From: Catonia carolina
Lineage: Eukaryota > Arthropoda > Insecta > Hemiptera > Achilidae
Length of the DNA: 64,000 nt
Assembly: GCA_035578175.1 (NCBI GenBank)
Contig: JAQMRL010000002.1
Span: 93,226,748-93,290,747 of the forward strand
Reading direction: 5' to 3'
Shown: positions 21,729 to 34,125 of the stretch, in pieces
Layout: each line of letters starts with the position of its first letter
Position numbering within the stretch: the stretch's first letter is position 1
Program-made: the position numbers and the translations under genes
The notes under the pieces: model-generated
What the model saw: the letters and a program-made list of their open reading frames with translations, nothing else
What the model was told of the DNA's origin: nothing
The model's database searches: none

Positions 21729-23950
21729 TTGCTTATCTGTGATGGAAGAAAAAAATACACTTTTATATTACTGTGCACTTAAATATTATTTAAAATAATT
21801 TATATATTTTTCAGTAAAATATGTTTGCCAACAATTCACGAATATCATAGAAATTAAAGGAAAATATTTATTCTTAGTAACTTTGGAGAGAACCACATAT
21901 TTTAATTAAAATTTCAATTAGGTACCGTATATCTAAATTGAAAATCTTAAACACTTAAAATAAAAATGTTAATAGGAGATACGGTGAATTAAATTTTTCA
22001 GTATTTTTAATAGCAATTATATTCAAAATTATAATTTTCTTATCCAATAACGTAATGTAACTTTTCTTCAAAATTAAAATTTTTTATTTCATAAGTTATA
22101 TTATTTACATTATTATCACTAGTACTTACTTTTACATTACTTTGTTCTAGTTTAAACTTCATCAAAGTTACAGTTATAACAGTCGTATGTAGTGCATCCG
22201 TTTTTCTATCAGAATAACTTTTGTCATTTATTTACAATCTCAATGTTTCCACCACAGTAACATTCGAGGTCTTCCTGAAAAGTTACTATAATGGATTACT
22301 GACATGATTTGTTTACCGTAGTTAGATTGAGAATATATTTTTTGATATATGGATCCTGTGTCATCTGGGGTAGTATCTGATTTCTTTAGGAACGAATAAC
22401 AGATATCAGTGCAGTTTAGGGGTTACAAAAAGTAATGTTTTCTAATTTATTTAAAATAAGAATTGAAGAATGTTAACCTAGAATTTATTTTAGTTCTTTA
22501 AATTCAATCTATTGCTCAAACATATTGTAGAATGTCTAGTCGGGCATGTAGATAAAAACTGGGATATTGTTCTTCACAATTCATTGCTAGTGGTGAGGTT
22601 TTAAAAATAAAGCAGGTGCACACTTTCATCCGGAGTGAAATAAAGTATTGCAATTTCAATGTAAATAAAGTAAATTCTAAACATTCTTTATTCAAATATT
22701 TAAAAAATATATAAGTAGAAATTCCTTTCAGGTGAGCTGAAATAAAGCAAAAGACTGAGACGACAGTGTCCCACACAAATATATTTCAATTCTTTTTCCT
22801 AAGTGAAATTCTTATTTACTGAAGTGAGAGCTTTAAAGAAAATACATCCTGTTACATCAGATGCATCTCTTACGTATATTTAAGATTGTTTCTTTACAAA
22901 AAAAAGTTCCAATTATTTTAAACTAAAAATCTTTTAAAATCTTTTTTGTTGTTTAAGAAATGTGTGGTTGATATGCAAAATATCTTTCACCTACTTGTAA
23001 CAGGAAAAGGTGATTGGACGCTCTTTCAAATGACCTAATAATAAATTAAATAATTATTATTATTAAAATTTATTATTAAATTATTATTATTTCACGGGTA
23101 TTCAAGTCCTGTTCATCCGAGTTTCTCGTAACCCGAGAAAATGTTCCAAGAAAAATCGTATAACAAAATATATTACGCACTTCACGCATAGTATTGCATC
23201 TAAACGATTTGTACAATAAACAACATACAGTGTTGACTTAAAATAAAATTCCAGTTTCATAAAACTAATAAAATATTATCCCATTTGATTTAACACTGCA
23301 TGGCAAAGACTGCAGATTAGTTATACCTTCCGCAAAGATTTAACAAAAATTATCTATTCGTAAACATTAATATTCTTTTATTTATATTTATTATGCTACA
23401 ATAAACAAGAAAACAATACGCACATTTTTTAAAATTCTGCGCTTGGTTATTTGTGTTGAATATAGAGATAGTTTTTAACGCCAAATTCCCTTTTTAAATG
23501 CATAAACGAGAGATTATATCGGAATATTGAGCTAAAATTACTGTAAGATTAGTATTATCCAAGCTTTTCAGTATCTTATCTATCCGTTATTACAAACACT
23601 TGTGTATTCGTGATCGTTCTGTTACATACGTTTTATTACATATTCAGAAATTGTTCACTACCAAACTTTATTTTTCAAGTTGTAACTGCATCTAAAACAT
23701 TAGTTGTTAATAATTTTACCGGTGAGATATTTTAAGTTGTCTTATTTACTAAATATAACTTTAGTGACGCCAGAAAATTAATAACTATTAAAATTCAATC
23801 GCATTTTCTTTAATTACCGCACTAAACATGACACTCAGTTTACATAAACTAAGTATCTATCTCACAGACTGACACAGATAGATATTTAGGAATTTTGTTA
23901 AACCCTCCAAGAAGACTAAAGAGAGCTTAGAATGGAGATCATAGCTCTCT
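21729..23950. other. AT-rich sequence, no gene recognised
   Basis: An 86-codon minus frame at 22516-22776 has no motif. The stretch near 23038-23095 is an ATT/AAT-rich self-complementary tract. Confidence 0.4.
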
Positions 23951-23954
23951 GAAT

Positions 23955-24375
23955 TTTTTTTTTGTTATCAGTCTCTTGACTGGTTTGATGCAGTTCTCCA
24001 AGCTGTCATATCCTGCGCAAATCGTTTCATATCTACATACCTGTAACACCCAACATATTTTGTAATTTGCTTTATATATTCTAATTTTTGCCTCCCTTTT
24101 TCAATTCACTCCCTCAATATTACCTTAAACGTCATTATTGATATACTGATACCTGGATGTCTTCAGATATGCCCCATTAGGCAAGCCCTTCTTCTGGTAA
24201 GATGCTTCCATATACTTTTTTTTTCATCCACTCGCCTAAGTACCTCTAAATTACTTATTTTGTCCACCCACTGAATCTTTAACATTTTCCTAAAACACCA
24301 CATTTCAAAGCTTCTATCCTCTCCCTTTCTACAGCCCCTTTCACCCACGTTTCACTCCCGTATAAAAAATTTGAA
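23955..24375 (-). pseudogene. Decayed LINE C-terminal fragment, minus strand
   Basis: The text LYGSETWVKGAVERERIEAL (about 24365-24300) continues in another frame as MWCFRKMLKIQWVDKISNLEVLRRV and LTRRRACLMGHI, then decays (NIEGVN, CAGYDSLENCIKPV). This is the post-RT region of an endonuclease-reverse transcriptase LINE common in insects. The plus-strand T-run at about 23957-23965 is its short A tail. Several stops show it is dead. Confidence 0.65.
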
Positions 24376-24485
24376 AAATTCAGAAGGTCAAATTGTAACT
24401 GTAAATACTCATGGTACATTGAATTAGGGAAATCAAAAATATGGTAGCTCCATCGGTGGGTGGGCTGCTTCGTCATGTCGTTCAT

Positions 24486-25305
24486 GCTGTTATTTCTATC
24501 ATCTTCCCCATCAGCTCATTTGTCATTGTATGAAACAGTCGGCGGCTAAAACGCATTCAGTTTTATTTTTATACTGGTACGGAAAATTATAATGTATTAA
24601 GAAAAAGAAATAGATGATTTCTTAAATGTTTAACTTACAAAATATAAAAAGTAATAAAACAAAAAAAAACACTTAAAATAATAATAAATTTATTTATGAA
24701 TGTACTCAATATTGGATACAAGTATTTCCTTGTAAAACACAATATATTGCCATAAGATTTTTTTGTACTTTATCGTAAAATTTACAACAACTCATTTATT
24801 TTTCTTCAATACCGGTATCTCTTTCTTGAAACATAACTTCCTGTAAACGATAACTTGGTACAGTTTATAGGTGTCTCGTAAATATTGATTTACTTTTACT
24901 GAGACTGTATAACAAGTTTCACGCAGGCTATGCTCGTTGTTTTCTCCCCATAATACAGTTAAATTTCCGAGCTAAAGTATCGCAACTATTAAAGGTTTTC
25001 TTACAACCTGGATCTATTTAATGTAACTTTTTTATAGTTATAAAAGTTTGAATTAATTAATGAGTTAATAAAACACAAAAATTTATTTTCAATATTGAAG
25101 GTGTTGGTTTATTGATTTACTTTTTATGTAACACAACATACTAACTTCTCCATGGAACCATAGAAGATTGTGAATGAGTATTTTTTGCATCAGTAACAAC
25201 GAAAATTATAAATAAAAAGGACTAGGGTTTTTGTCATTTAAACTGAAAATTATAAGTGAATCAAAAATTTCTGTTATATTCTTCTCTTATTAAATTCACT
25301 ACACC
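24486..25305. other. AT-rich sequence, no gene recognised
   Basis: Nothing supportable was seen. Confidence 0.4.
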
Positions 25306-25308
25306 ACA

Positions 25309-25378
25309 AGCCGGTCCTTGGTATAATGGTCAGCGCAACTGGCTTCAACTCCAGGGATCCTGGGTTTCATTCCCAGAA
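25309..25378 (+). repeat. tRNA-like sequence, probably SINE head
   Basis: A-box-like TGGTATAATGGTCAGCG (about 25318-25334) and B-box-like GGGTTTCATTCCC (25361-25373) have tRNA spacing. Acceptor ends do not pair and the B box has a T insertion-like change, so a working tRNA gene is unlikely. The part after the B box (AGTCTATAATTTTCC) is loosely like family B. The shared stem-loop tail is not visible. Confidence 0.45.
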
Positions 25379-25661
25379 AAGTCTATAATTTTCCATTAAA
25401 CTTTTTCATTTATCACCCTTCAGTTTCTGCATAAGCATAAATATACAAAAAAATGGACATAAAACAATAAAAAAATCTAATAAAAGCCATGTGAATTGAT
25501 GGCTTCCATTTTTAATTCAAAAAAATTCATCTCGAGCCATCCCAGTGACGAGAGCAAATTTGCATCAATCGAAATCATATTTGTTTCAAAATTTTTATGA
25601 AAAAGCACTGACCTACGCACTAGAAGCACTAAAGTAGCTTATTACTATTACCTGTATTATA

Positions 25662-26785
25662 ATATTGGTGGCCCAAGGCAAGCAAAGAAATTGATGTTGG
25701 CAGGAGTCACAACATCAGTGGTATTGTATGGTGTACCTGTAAGGAGCAGAGTCCTAAGATTTAAAAGTTACAGCGGTAGGCTTCTAAGGACGCAGCGGAA
25801 GCTGGCTCTGAGAATATTTGTAGTGCTTATAGAACTGTATTTACGGAGGCAGCCTGGTAATTTTGGGGATGCCTCCATGGGATCTAGTGGGGTGCGGGAA
25901 GGAAGAACAGCGTGCTGTACCTGATAAAGAGGAATGTTGGAGTCGATTACTCAGCAGGTGGCAGAAGAGATGGAGCAAAGGTAGGGTCGGGGAGTGAACA
26001 AGGAGGTTCATTCCAAATGTCGAGGTGTGGATAAGGAGGACATTTGGTTATACCAACCATGAGCTGACGCAGTAACTAACAGGGCAAGGTTGCTTTGTGG
26101 CATATTTGACAATGTTCAAACTTCATGAAGTACCGAAATGTCGACTGTGCGACAGTGAAGAGGAGTCCATTGCGAATATTTTTGAAAGATGTCCCTATTT
26201 TGGCCTCGACAGAATGGAGACATCTGAGAAGATAGGCGTTGCACAGTGGATTCGACAGAGAGTAGGGGCAGCAGTGCTGCGGAATGAGATAAGCTGGAAG
26301 GTGGTTGCTCAGTTTGCGGGGAGGGTGGTCGGGAGACTGCGAAGAGAGGAGACATATGGAGATCAGCGGATTACCCTCTCCCACAGTGAGTCAATCCTGT
26401 CCCGATCTCAGTAGATAAGGTAGGTACACTAATTCCCTGAGCTGGTTATAAAAAAGATGAATGGAAGTGGGAGAGTGAGAGTTGGTCGGTGACAGTGAGA
26501 GGGGAATTAGGCTACGGTTCCCTTCCACGCCCCGCTATCACTATGTAATTTTTTTTTAACCCGACATTTCCCTTGTAGTATTATATAAACACTTCCGAGG
26601 GAGGTGAAGGGTTGTTTGCTGATGTCGGATCAAGTGGCCAGGCGGCGGATTTTTTGTTGGTAGGTGGTTGCGACCTCCTTGTGGCTGGACGAGAACTCCT
26701 CAATTGAGTCCAACACTACTTCTGCCATCGTGAGGGAGTGAACATGGGTTTTTCTCGCCGCCTCGGATGAAAAAAAAAACAAAAG
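25662..26785 (+). pseudogene. 5'-truncated R1-like LINE 3' end (copy 1)
   Basis: The coding part begins NIGGPRQAKKLMLAG...VVLYGVPV and continues RTQRKLALRI, then in other frames STEAALVI- and WD-type text. It ends with CRLCDSEEESIANIFERC near 26140-26190, the C-terminal zinc-knuckle region of R1-clade ORF2 (the usual His is Asn here), and stops at 26414. A 3' UTR of about 360 bp ends in an A-rich tail (26769-26785). GTATTATA at 25654-25661 and 26786-26793 is a candidate target-site duplication. The 3' UTR matches 34731-35130 and the reverse of 58122-58500. Frameshifts make it non-functional. Confidence 0.78.
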
Positions 26786-26793
26786 GTATTATA

Positions 26794-27478
26794 CTACTAG
26801 TTTATACAGAGCTATAGCCTACATAGCATATTTTCTACAAGTAGCTACACATTTGTGTTTAATTAACTCACATACTCGTTTATAATTACTTAAATAAATA
26901 AATCTCCCACATGAATGAAATAATATAAAAATATTTTTCTGTTGTAAATTATTCGTTTATGACATTTTAAGTTTCTAACTTCAAAAATGAATCAAAATTT
27001 AATTTTACCGTGTAAATTATCCCAATAATTTTTATTTTGCTTCTACCGTTTTTCAATGAAATCGTTTGTAATGTTCATAATTATATTATTAACATAAGGA
27101 ATTTGTTGAAAGTCATTGCATAGCGTCATTTTGTATGTACAAAAGGGATTTAGTGATAATCCGAAGTATCTAAGACTACGCAGTTTGCAAACGAGCCGAA
27201 TTGCTGTTCACTGTGAAAACATATATTTGACATAATATCCATGTCTTTAAATGGACATAATTATTATATGTTTAATTTTATCACTTAATCAATAAAGTTC
27301 TTCTCGCAGTAACAAAAATACGCGAATGGCTCAGAAATTCCTTGGCAAACTAATATTTATGAACCTCGTTCTTAATGAGCTATTCCCGTTTAATTCTACA
27401 ATGATAACTTGACCAAAATGTCTCGTGAAGTACTCTGAAATTAGACCTTTAGAACTGAATTTTTTATTTATTGTCACA
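26794..27478. other. AT-rich sequence, no gene recognised
   Basis: Nothing supportable was seen. Confidence 0.4.
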
Positions 27479-27605
27479 ATAAAACTATTATGCCCCATGG
27501 GGTAGACGTGATAGAGGAAGACCGCTACGAAGATGGGTGCCGGAACAGGCTTTAGGCCTATCCGTGTTTGGGTGATGATGATGATGATGATGATAAAACT
27601 ATAAT
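27479..27605 (+). mobile_element. Tiny 5'-truncated LINE 3' end with target-site duplication
   Basis: Positions 27492-27592 encode DRGRPLRRWVPEQALGL then stop, like the last residues of an insect LINE ORF2 (RGRP...RW.PEQA.G). It ends in a GAT microsatellite tail. ATAAAACTATTAT (27479-27491) and ATAAAACTATAAT (27593-27605) flank it, 12 of 13 identical. Confidence 0.7.
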
Positions 27606-27794
27606 AACAACATTTGGTTTTTATTATTGAATTTAGATAAAACACACCGGTCTTTCTTTCAAAATATTTTTTTTATCTTTCTGTGGATTTGAAAAGAAAA
27701 CGTTAATCTAAAAAATTTATATTAGTAGTTTCAAAAATCCCATACTTTCTCTCTTTTGTAATAAAACATTTGCATAAAGAGAAACAAGTAAGCA

Positions 27795-28440
27795 TTAACT
27801 TAGCTTAGCTTATCCGGTTGTGCCGGACACTATTTTTCCTTGACCGACGCAGTCACTTCTCTCTATTTATCACGGTCTTGAGCAGCCTTCTGTCAGCTTC
27901 CCCCAAAAAGGTCCCCAGCACCAAAAATCCACCTCTTCGTGGATTTTCATTTTATTTTCGTATCAGCCTTTGTCAGTGCAAGGCTTTCTCAATGTTTGAG
28001 TATTTATCCACTGTTGTCACATGCCCATCTCAGACATGCAATGTTAATTTTCTTTTATAAGTCACCTCAAATACTTCATTGTCCTGTGTAATTACTTTAG
28101 TTCTGATTTATTTTTTTATTTCTTCACTTGTTTGTATTAGTATCCTTAATGGTTCATTGGCCTATATTTTTCTCAGTACTCATTTTTCAAACCTTTCCTA
28201 ACCTTTGCCTCCTGCACCCTCAACAGTGCTGTACGTCCAGATTATATTATAACAGGGAGTATTAATTTCCAGCATATTCAGATTTTTGAGTTGTTTGTAA
28301 TTCTTTATGAGATTAGTAACTTCTGTACAGCAAGAAAGCATTTTTATTACCTTTCAGTAATTTTTTTAGTACATTAAAATGTCCATTCATGTCTTATTGT
28401 TACCCAGGTACTTTGTTTCCTTAACCTCCTTTTATGCTGT
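27795..28440 (-). pseudogene. Heavily decayed LINE C-terminal fragment
   Basis: Minus-strand text includes ERFEKxVLRKIxANEPLRI near 28200, ALHxQRLIRK, then ENPRRGGFLVLGTFLGEADRRLLKTVINREK (given here only as landmarks, with PRRGG near 27930) and DCVGQGKIVSGTTG near 27825. This resembles the region after the RT in a LINE. At least six stops and one or more shifts are present. Confidence 0.45.
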
Positions 28441-29830
28441 ACCATTAAAATTTAGCTATTGCTATAGCCAGGAAATAAATTTAGGTAGGTATGATATAGA
28501 TATTTAGGAATAGCTATAGCCCTTCCACACACTAAATAAATACTCACCCCAGTAAATATGCATTTATTGCGTAAAAAATTCGTAATCTTACAAACCTTTA
28601 ATGTTAGGATTAACGAAATTAAATTAATAATTTATGATGTACTAATAAAATTTTCTCGTAATACTTGCAATAAATTTGTGTAGAAGTTTATGTAAAGTGA
28701 TAAAAACTGAAATTTGTGCTACGTTGGGAAAACAGTAAGATTTATTTTGTATGTTACATTTATGCTGTTAAATAAATTATGTAATATTACCTTATTTTAT
28801 TATGGAATTATAATGGTACTAATTTAGAAACAAATACGCATTAATTTTCATTATAGTAATATTGGGATCTCAGAAAATATGTAGCTTAAAATTATATAAA
28901 GATTAAACTGTTCGATCAATGTTTTCATATGTTTTGTCATTGTCAATAATATGTACCAAACAACCGTTCTTAAAATCAGTGCTCAGTAATACTTATTAAT
29001 ATACAATAAAACTACGTTACGAAAAGTATTACCGTAGAGGATTACCGTAGAGGAAAATATTTTGAACTATGAAAATACTGACATTAGATTTTATCCATAA
29101 GCTTCATTGATAAAAAATAATCTATTATTGTTCAATAGGAAATGCAAAATTAATTTAAAAGTTCAATACATTTTATCCAAAACCAAAATAACATTAACGA
29201 CAACAAAATTTTAAAATGTATTGTTTAAAATAACATTGCCATGAACCCCAAGACAAAACACAAAAAAATGTGTTAGCAAGAATACTTCATTTAAGGAAGA
29301 TCCTTTCGCCATATCAACGTAACTACAAAAAATATGTACACAGATGTAAATAAAAAAAACTACACTTTATAAACGACTTTAGGAGAACTAGGCTACTATT
29401 ATACCACTGTGTTAATTCCACTGAAATATTAATTTCTTAAAAAATTGTTAATATGGCCTAAAAAGGCCGAATTTAGGGATCTTCAAATATAAAATTGAAG
29501 AAATATAAAATTGAAGTTTATGGATCATATAAAATATAAATATTTTTCATACAAAAATCTGCAAAGTCAATTCAAACTTCTGAACCCCAAAGCTAAAAAT
29601 ACGCAATCTATTTTTATTAAAACGTTAAAAATTAATAAATTAACCAATCGCAAATATTCCTGATTGTACATTTTTTGAGTAAGTACTTAAATCCGTCTCA
29701 AAATTCCAGTTATATTGCTTACAAATTAAGTGGTAAAATTCTAAGGGCAAAATCATAGAGTAAATAATGAATACAATGTTCTGTATCAATATTGATCAGC
29801 TGATAAAAAAACTTAAATAGATTAAAATGT
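28441..29830. other. AT-rich sequence, no gene recognised
   Basis: Nothing supportable was seen beyond a short direct repeat GATTACCGTAGAGGA near 29035-29055. Confidence 0.4.
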
Positions 29831-29832
29831 GA

Positions 29833-30023
29833 CATGCCTCTTATTATGTGGTCTTGGGTTCGAATCCTACTCAGGCACGGCATTTTCATACGTTACAAAA
29901 AATAATTTTATCATTCACAGTTATGTTTTTTATTTATTTTGTTTATGTATCATTTACCTCACCCAACGTCGTCGCTTATGACCACAGTACTTGATGTGAC
30001 GTTAAATAAACAAAGAAAAAAAG
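29833..30023 (+). mobile_element. SINE family A, 5'-truncated copy (A1)
   Basis: The B-box is GGTTCGAATCC (29857-29867), followed by the family body CAGGCACGGCATTTTCATACGTTACAAAAA and the tail CGTCGC...TAAATAAA. The A box is missing. The stem is damaged on one side (GTGACG instead of GCGACG). Confidence 0.78.
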
Positions 30024-30690
30024 TGACTTTCTTACGCTTGTCAAACTCACGGTCACAAACAGTTAAACAGTTTAACAGTTACAGTTTAAAATTTGAACTA
30101 GGCAAAAGAACTTGAATTTTATAAAAATTATTTATTTTTTATATCTTTAGTTAAAATTTTTACTTATGAACACTCAGCAAATGTACCATTAATGGAAAGG
30201 ACATCAAAGTAAACTACACGACTCCATAGAAAACACCCAATTATATATAAATTAATATCTCAACATACAAGATCAATTTCCAATACTCATCTACAAAACA
30301 TTTCAGACTTACGCATAAAATAATCGCTTCTAAAAACAAACGTATCGACCTGTTATTTTTCCAACGATACTACATGAACAATGAAAAACTTATTTATACA
30401 ATTTTCAGCATTACGTAGTCTAAGAGAGTACTATAACATAACGCATAATATAAAACTCAATCTCACGAAAATCAAAAGTATACATAATGTGTTTTTGTAC
30501 CTCAGAGACTTAGCCTAAAGGTACACAAGTAATTTTAATAACAGTTATTTTATAACTGTAGTCGCTAATGATGTTTTTGTCAATGCACCATTTAAATATC
30601 AAATACAGAAGTTGTGCAGCTCAATGTACTGTAATCAAAATTAAAGGCAAAAATAATGCGAGCTGAAATAAATAAACATAAAAAAACTGG
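30024..30690. other. AT-rich sequence, no gene recognised
   Basis: AGTCGCTAATGATG near 30559-30572 resembles the SINE/LINE tail motif but lacks a clear partner strand. Confidence 0.4.
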
Positions 30691-30707
30691 TGTGAAACGC
30701 TCACACA

Positions 30708-31464
30708 ACTTTCTCTTGCCAATGCAAATAATGACCAATATAACCTAAAATTAGGCATAAAACGTTAGAAATAAACTAACCTCAAAAAACAAAACCTTAT
30801 TTTAAGAGTGAATAACGCAAAATGAAAATCGATCTCAGTTTGGCTTAAAAATACCAATAATCATTCTTTCATGCTAAACTAGGCTTTGTAAAGAAAAATG
30901 CTCTAAATATAAGTTGTAGATCTTTTAATTTCCTATAAGTTTGATAATACTTTTTTGTCGTAAAATGCATAATAAGACTGAAATCTTTAAAAAATCAATT
31001 TTTTACACGATTTCGTGAGACAAAAAACAGAAAATCGCTAATGACAGATACACTAAGCGTTATACAAAAAAAGTTTGAAATAAAAGTTGTGGGAATTTAA
31101 ATTCTCTACGTTTTTTGTTATAAATATTTTCGTGCAAAAGTGCATATTAAAGTCGCAATCTGAAAAAACCAACTTTTTACGTGAAAACAGCCTCTCCTAG
31201 AATTTCAGCAGACATGGCGCTTACCCTATCTTGTAAAGCATAAAAAATTTAGTAAACCAGGCGATTTTTAAAAAAAATCGTAGAACCTGTTTTTGAGAAA
31301 ATCGCAAAAAAGTGAAAAATTATACGAGTAAACTACGACTTCCGGTTGACCGATTTTGATGAAAATGTTCGTGTCAGGTTCGGTAGTAGTGTGTAACTTA
31401 AGTTTCAAGTTCGTACGATGTTCCGTTCTTGAGATGTTCTGTTCATGCACACGCGCGCGTGCAC

Positions 31465-31504
<40 letters not shown>

Positions 31505-31645
31505 CAATCGCTAAAAACATGTTTTTTGGGTTCAGGGGGTCTGAAAACGTGTAGATTTGGTGAAAACTCGATTTCGAAAAATCGACATGAAAACAATACT
31601 TTCCTTCCTACATATATATTCATATAGGCTAGAGAAAGTAAAAAT
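30708..31645. mobile_element. Family M non-autonomous TIR element with CA repeat (M3)
   Basis: The left end ACTTTCTCTTGCC (30708-30720) and right end GGCTAGAGAAAGT (31627-31639) are inverted, with one mismatch. The order of internal blocks matches M2: degenerate internal repeats with a GTCGTAAAATGCATAATAAG core, CGCTTACCCTATCTTG, TTCCGGTTGACCGATTTTG, CA microsatellite, GACCAATCGCTAAAAACATG, ACTCGATTTCGAAAAATCGA. There is no transposase. Confidence 0.68.
31447..31501 (+). repeat. CA/CG microsatellite inside M3
   Basis: An ACGCGCGCGTGCACACACGC segment leads into about 17 CA units. Long Cys-Val and His-Thr frames across it are repeat artefacts. Confidence 0.92.
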
Positions 31646-33335
31646 TCGTGCAATAAAAACCTAAAATGTCAATAATGTAATCAATATAGATATTTCAACA
31701 GTGTTTTTCTGGCTAATATAATTATTATAAAATTATAATAATTTATTTTCAATTAGATTGTTTCACTAATTTTATTTTTCACCCTGTTATTATTCACGCT
31801 TTGATTTATCTACTGGGTTGTTTCTTCTGTAAAGAACGTTTACTACTTGTTTCATAATTATCAGTTGTAATACAAAAAAATTTGTTCTGTTTTAAGACAT
31901 CTTGTTTAAATTTTTACATGTTAATCTTGTTTTTGATACATAGCCTATTTCTTTCAAAGACTACAAATATGTAATTTTTTTTATCATACTGTTTATTTTG
32001 AATTAAAATTACTCTTCAGATTATAAATTTAACTTTCATACAAATTTGACTGTTTGTTTTGGTATTTCATTAAATTGTCGACTTTCGTGATAAATCTTAA
32101 AATTATTCAATAGCATATTTATTATTTAAACAAATTTTGCTATTTTTTCATACCATTTATTTTTCCCCAAAATTTAAAATAATTCATACTTTTAAAATAA
32201 AAAATTGAAGTCAAAAAATTCTATGTATTTAGCTGATTTAAAAAGATTAAAATATTATCATTAATAGCTTAAGTTTTATTTATTAAAGAAGATATTTTTG
32301 AAGTTGAGTTGAGAGAAAACGAGTTTAGCCTGTAACTAAAGTTTCCTCAAATGTTCTTTATATTTGAATTCGTTTGTTATCACTGACTACCAATTATCGA
32401 ATTATAATTCCTAATTTGATGCAAGTGTTTAATTAATTAACTAAGTAGCAGATCGTTGTAGCTTTGTAGTTTGGAGTACTAAGGAAAATGTAATCAGTGA
32501 TTAGACCAGAAAAGGGAGTAGAGTGCGGTTCGGCCTATTGCTGTCCAAGAAACCAAAATGCCTAGTGGTTGACTTCCAATCTAAAGTTTCGTCCCAAACT
32601 TTCCAAGTGCTTAGGGGGAGTTTTATACCAGAAATTAGTGAGAGAAAATTTTCCATTTCTCTCAAGATCACTTAATCTTTCAAGTAATATTATTACCTCG
32701 TTTCATAATTTTTAAGTTTTGAATTTTAAGTTAATTCAACTTGACAGTTTTATGTAAGTATTTATAGATTTATAAACTATTCCCCTTTCTACATTATGTC
32801 CTGCCTGCTTTAAAGTTCATTCGTATAAATCAGCGCACGGTTTAACTCACATTAACTACATGAATCCAACGGTTGTACTATTAATTCAAATGAACGATCA
32901 GGAATTAAATACTCGTTAAAAGCAATTCGTTATCCCTTGGACTGAGCTGTGGCACTGCATTAGTATTTAATATTACATAAACGCAGATTAACTCATCATC
33001 CTATATAAACCGGCTTGATTTTGTGGTTCACCATGCTATTCAAATACTCCTAATGTATATTATTGATTAATCATCACTTATTGATATTTAAAAAAAAGTG
33101 TTATAAAGGTATTTTGAAATAGTAACATTTAGAAATTTATGAAAAATTTAATTAGAAGAGTGGTGCAATGATAAACTAAAAGAAATTGACTTTCTGTTTT
33201 TTACCATAATCGATTTTTTGAAGTTACCACTTTAAAATGGTGATTTATTATAAAAATCGGATGAATATAACTTTTATTATTAATGTTTTCTGCAGTGTTC
33301 GTCAAGCATAAATTTATAGTATTAAAATTAATTTT
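31646..33335. other. AT-rich sequence, no gene recognised
   Basis: AAGAAACCAAAATGCCTAGTGGT near 32549-32571 nearly matches the second Jockey fragment at 42567 but is only about 23 bp long. Confidence 0.4.
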
Positions 33336-33339
33336 ACAG

Positions 33340-33520
33340 TGTAAAATGAATACTACACAGTGGTTACAGGTGTACTTTGATAGTTGGGTTCAATTAACTA
33401 TAATTTATCAGGAATGGTTGTCCTGTGTCTGCACAAGACTACACCTCATTTGCACATCATACGCATTGTCCTCATCTTTAGTCATGGAGTTGCTTATTAC
33501 TCTTAATTAAACAGATTGTA
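33340..33520 (+). mobile_element. SINE family C copy 1 (head missing)
   Basis: Body blocks shared with 44270-44500 and the reverse of 55690-55985 are AATACTACACAGTGGTTA, TGCACAAGACTACACCTCATT, CATCATAC and TCCTCATCTTTAG. The end CTTAATTAAACAGATTGTA matches copy 3. The tRNA-like head is absent. Confidence 0.65.
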
Positions 33521-33560
33521 CGGTACACACGTTATAAATTAAGACAAACAAAAATCACAC

Positions 33561-33742
33561 TGCCGGCCGCATTGGCGTAATTGGTAACGTGCTCACCTCT
33601 CATCATACGCTCTTGGATTCGAATCCCACTCAGGCACGGCATTTTCATACGTTACAAAAATCATTTCATCATTCGTGGTTACAACCGAACGTCGCCGCTA
33701 ATGACCACAATAGTTGACGTTAAATAAACGATTAAAAAAATT
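33561..33742 (+). mobile_element. SINE family A copy with complete head (A2)
   Basis: It starts TGCCGGCCGCATTGGCGTAATTGGTAACG (A box). TCTCATCATACG sits at the anticodon-arm position (CAT, Met-like), then B-box GATTCGAATCC (33617-33627) and the family body. The tail GTCGCCGCTAATGACC...TTGACGTTAAATAAA has lost part of the 3' stem strand. Confidence 0.82.
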
Positions 33743-34125
33743 CTCACTCTTTTCAGATCCTGCAAAGTATCAGTGTGAAATCCTTATAATGTGTTTTTTA
33801 CAGTAAGATGCAACTTCTATCATATTCGAATGTAAAATATTGTGTACATCTTGAAAAATAAATTAGTTTTTATTTTATTTTAATCGGTTCATTTAAATAA
33901 AAGTTAATAACTGTTACAATAATTATGCATAAAACATAAAATGCATAAACGAAATGTAGAGAAAGTTTAATAGTTTCATATAGGTCTACCGTGCTTCCCA
34001 AAAAAATTGACGTATAGGGAAATGAACATTAGACAATGTAGGCTACTGACTACATTAATCTTATTATAAGGGTGTAATCTTACTTTTATTACTTCAATAG
34101 CATGAAACAGAATAAAAAATGAGAG
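33743..34125. other. AT-rich sequence, no gene recognised
   Basis: Nothing supportable was seen. Confidence 0.4.

Noticed and set aside
30556..30595. AGTCGCTAATGATG followed by TCAATGCACC as another SINE/LINE tail
   Set aside because: The second stem strand is not complementary and no head or body precedes it; too short to call.
31268..31653. Cys-Val-rich and His-Thr-rich open frames
   Set aside because: They are translations of the CA microsatellite inside M3.
32545..32575. 23-bp near match to the second Jockey fragment
   Set aside because: The match does not extend on either side, so it may be chance or too small a relic to support.
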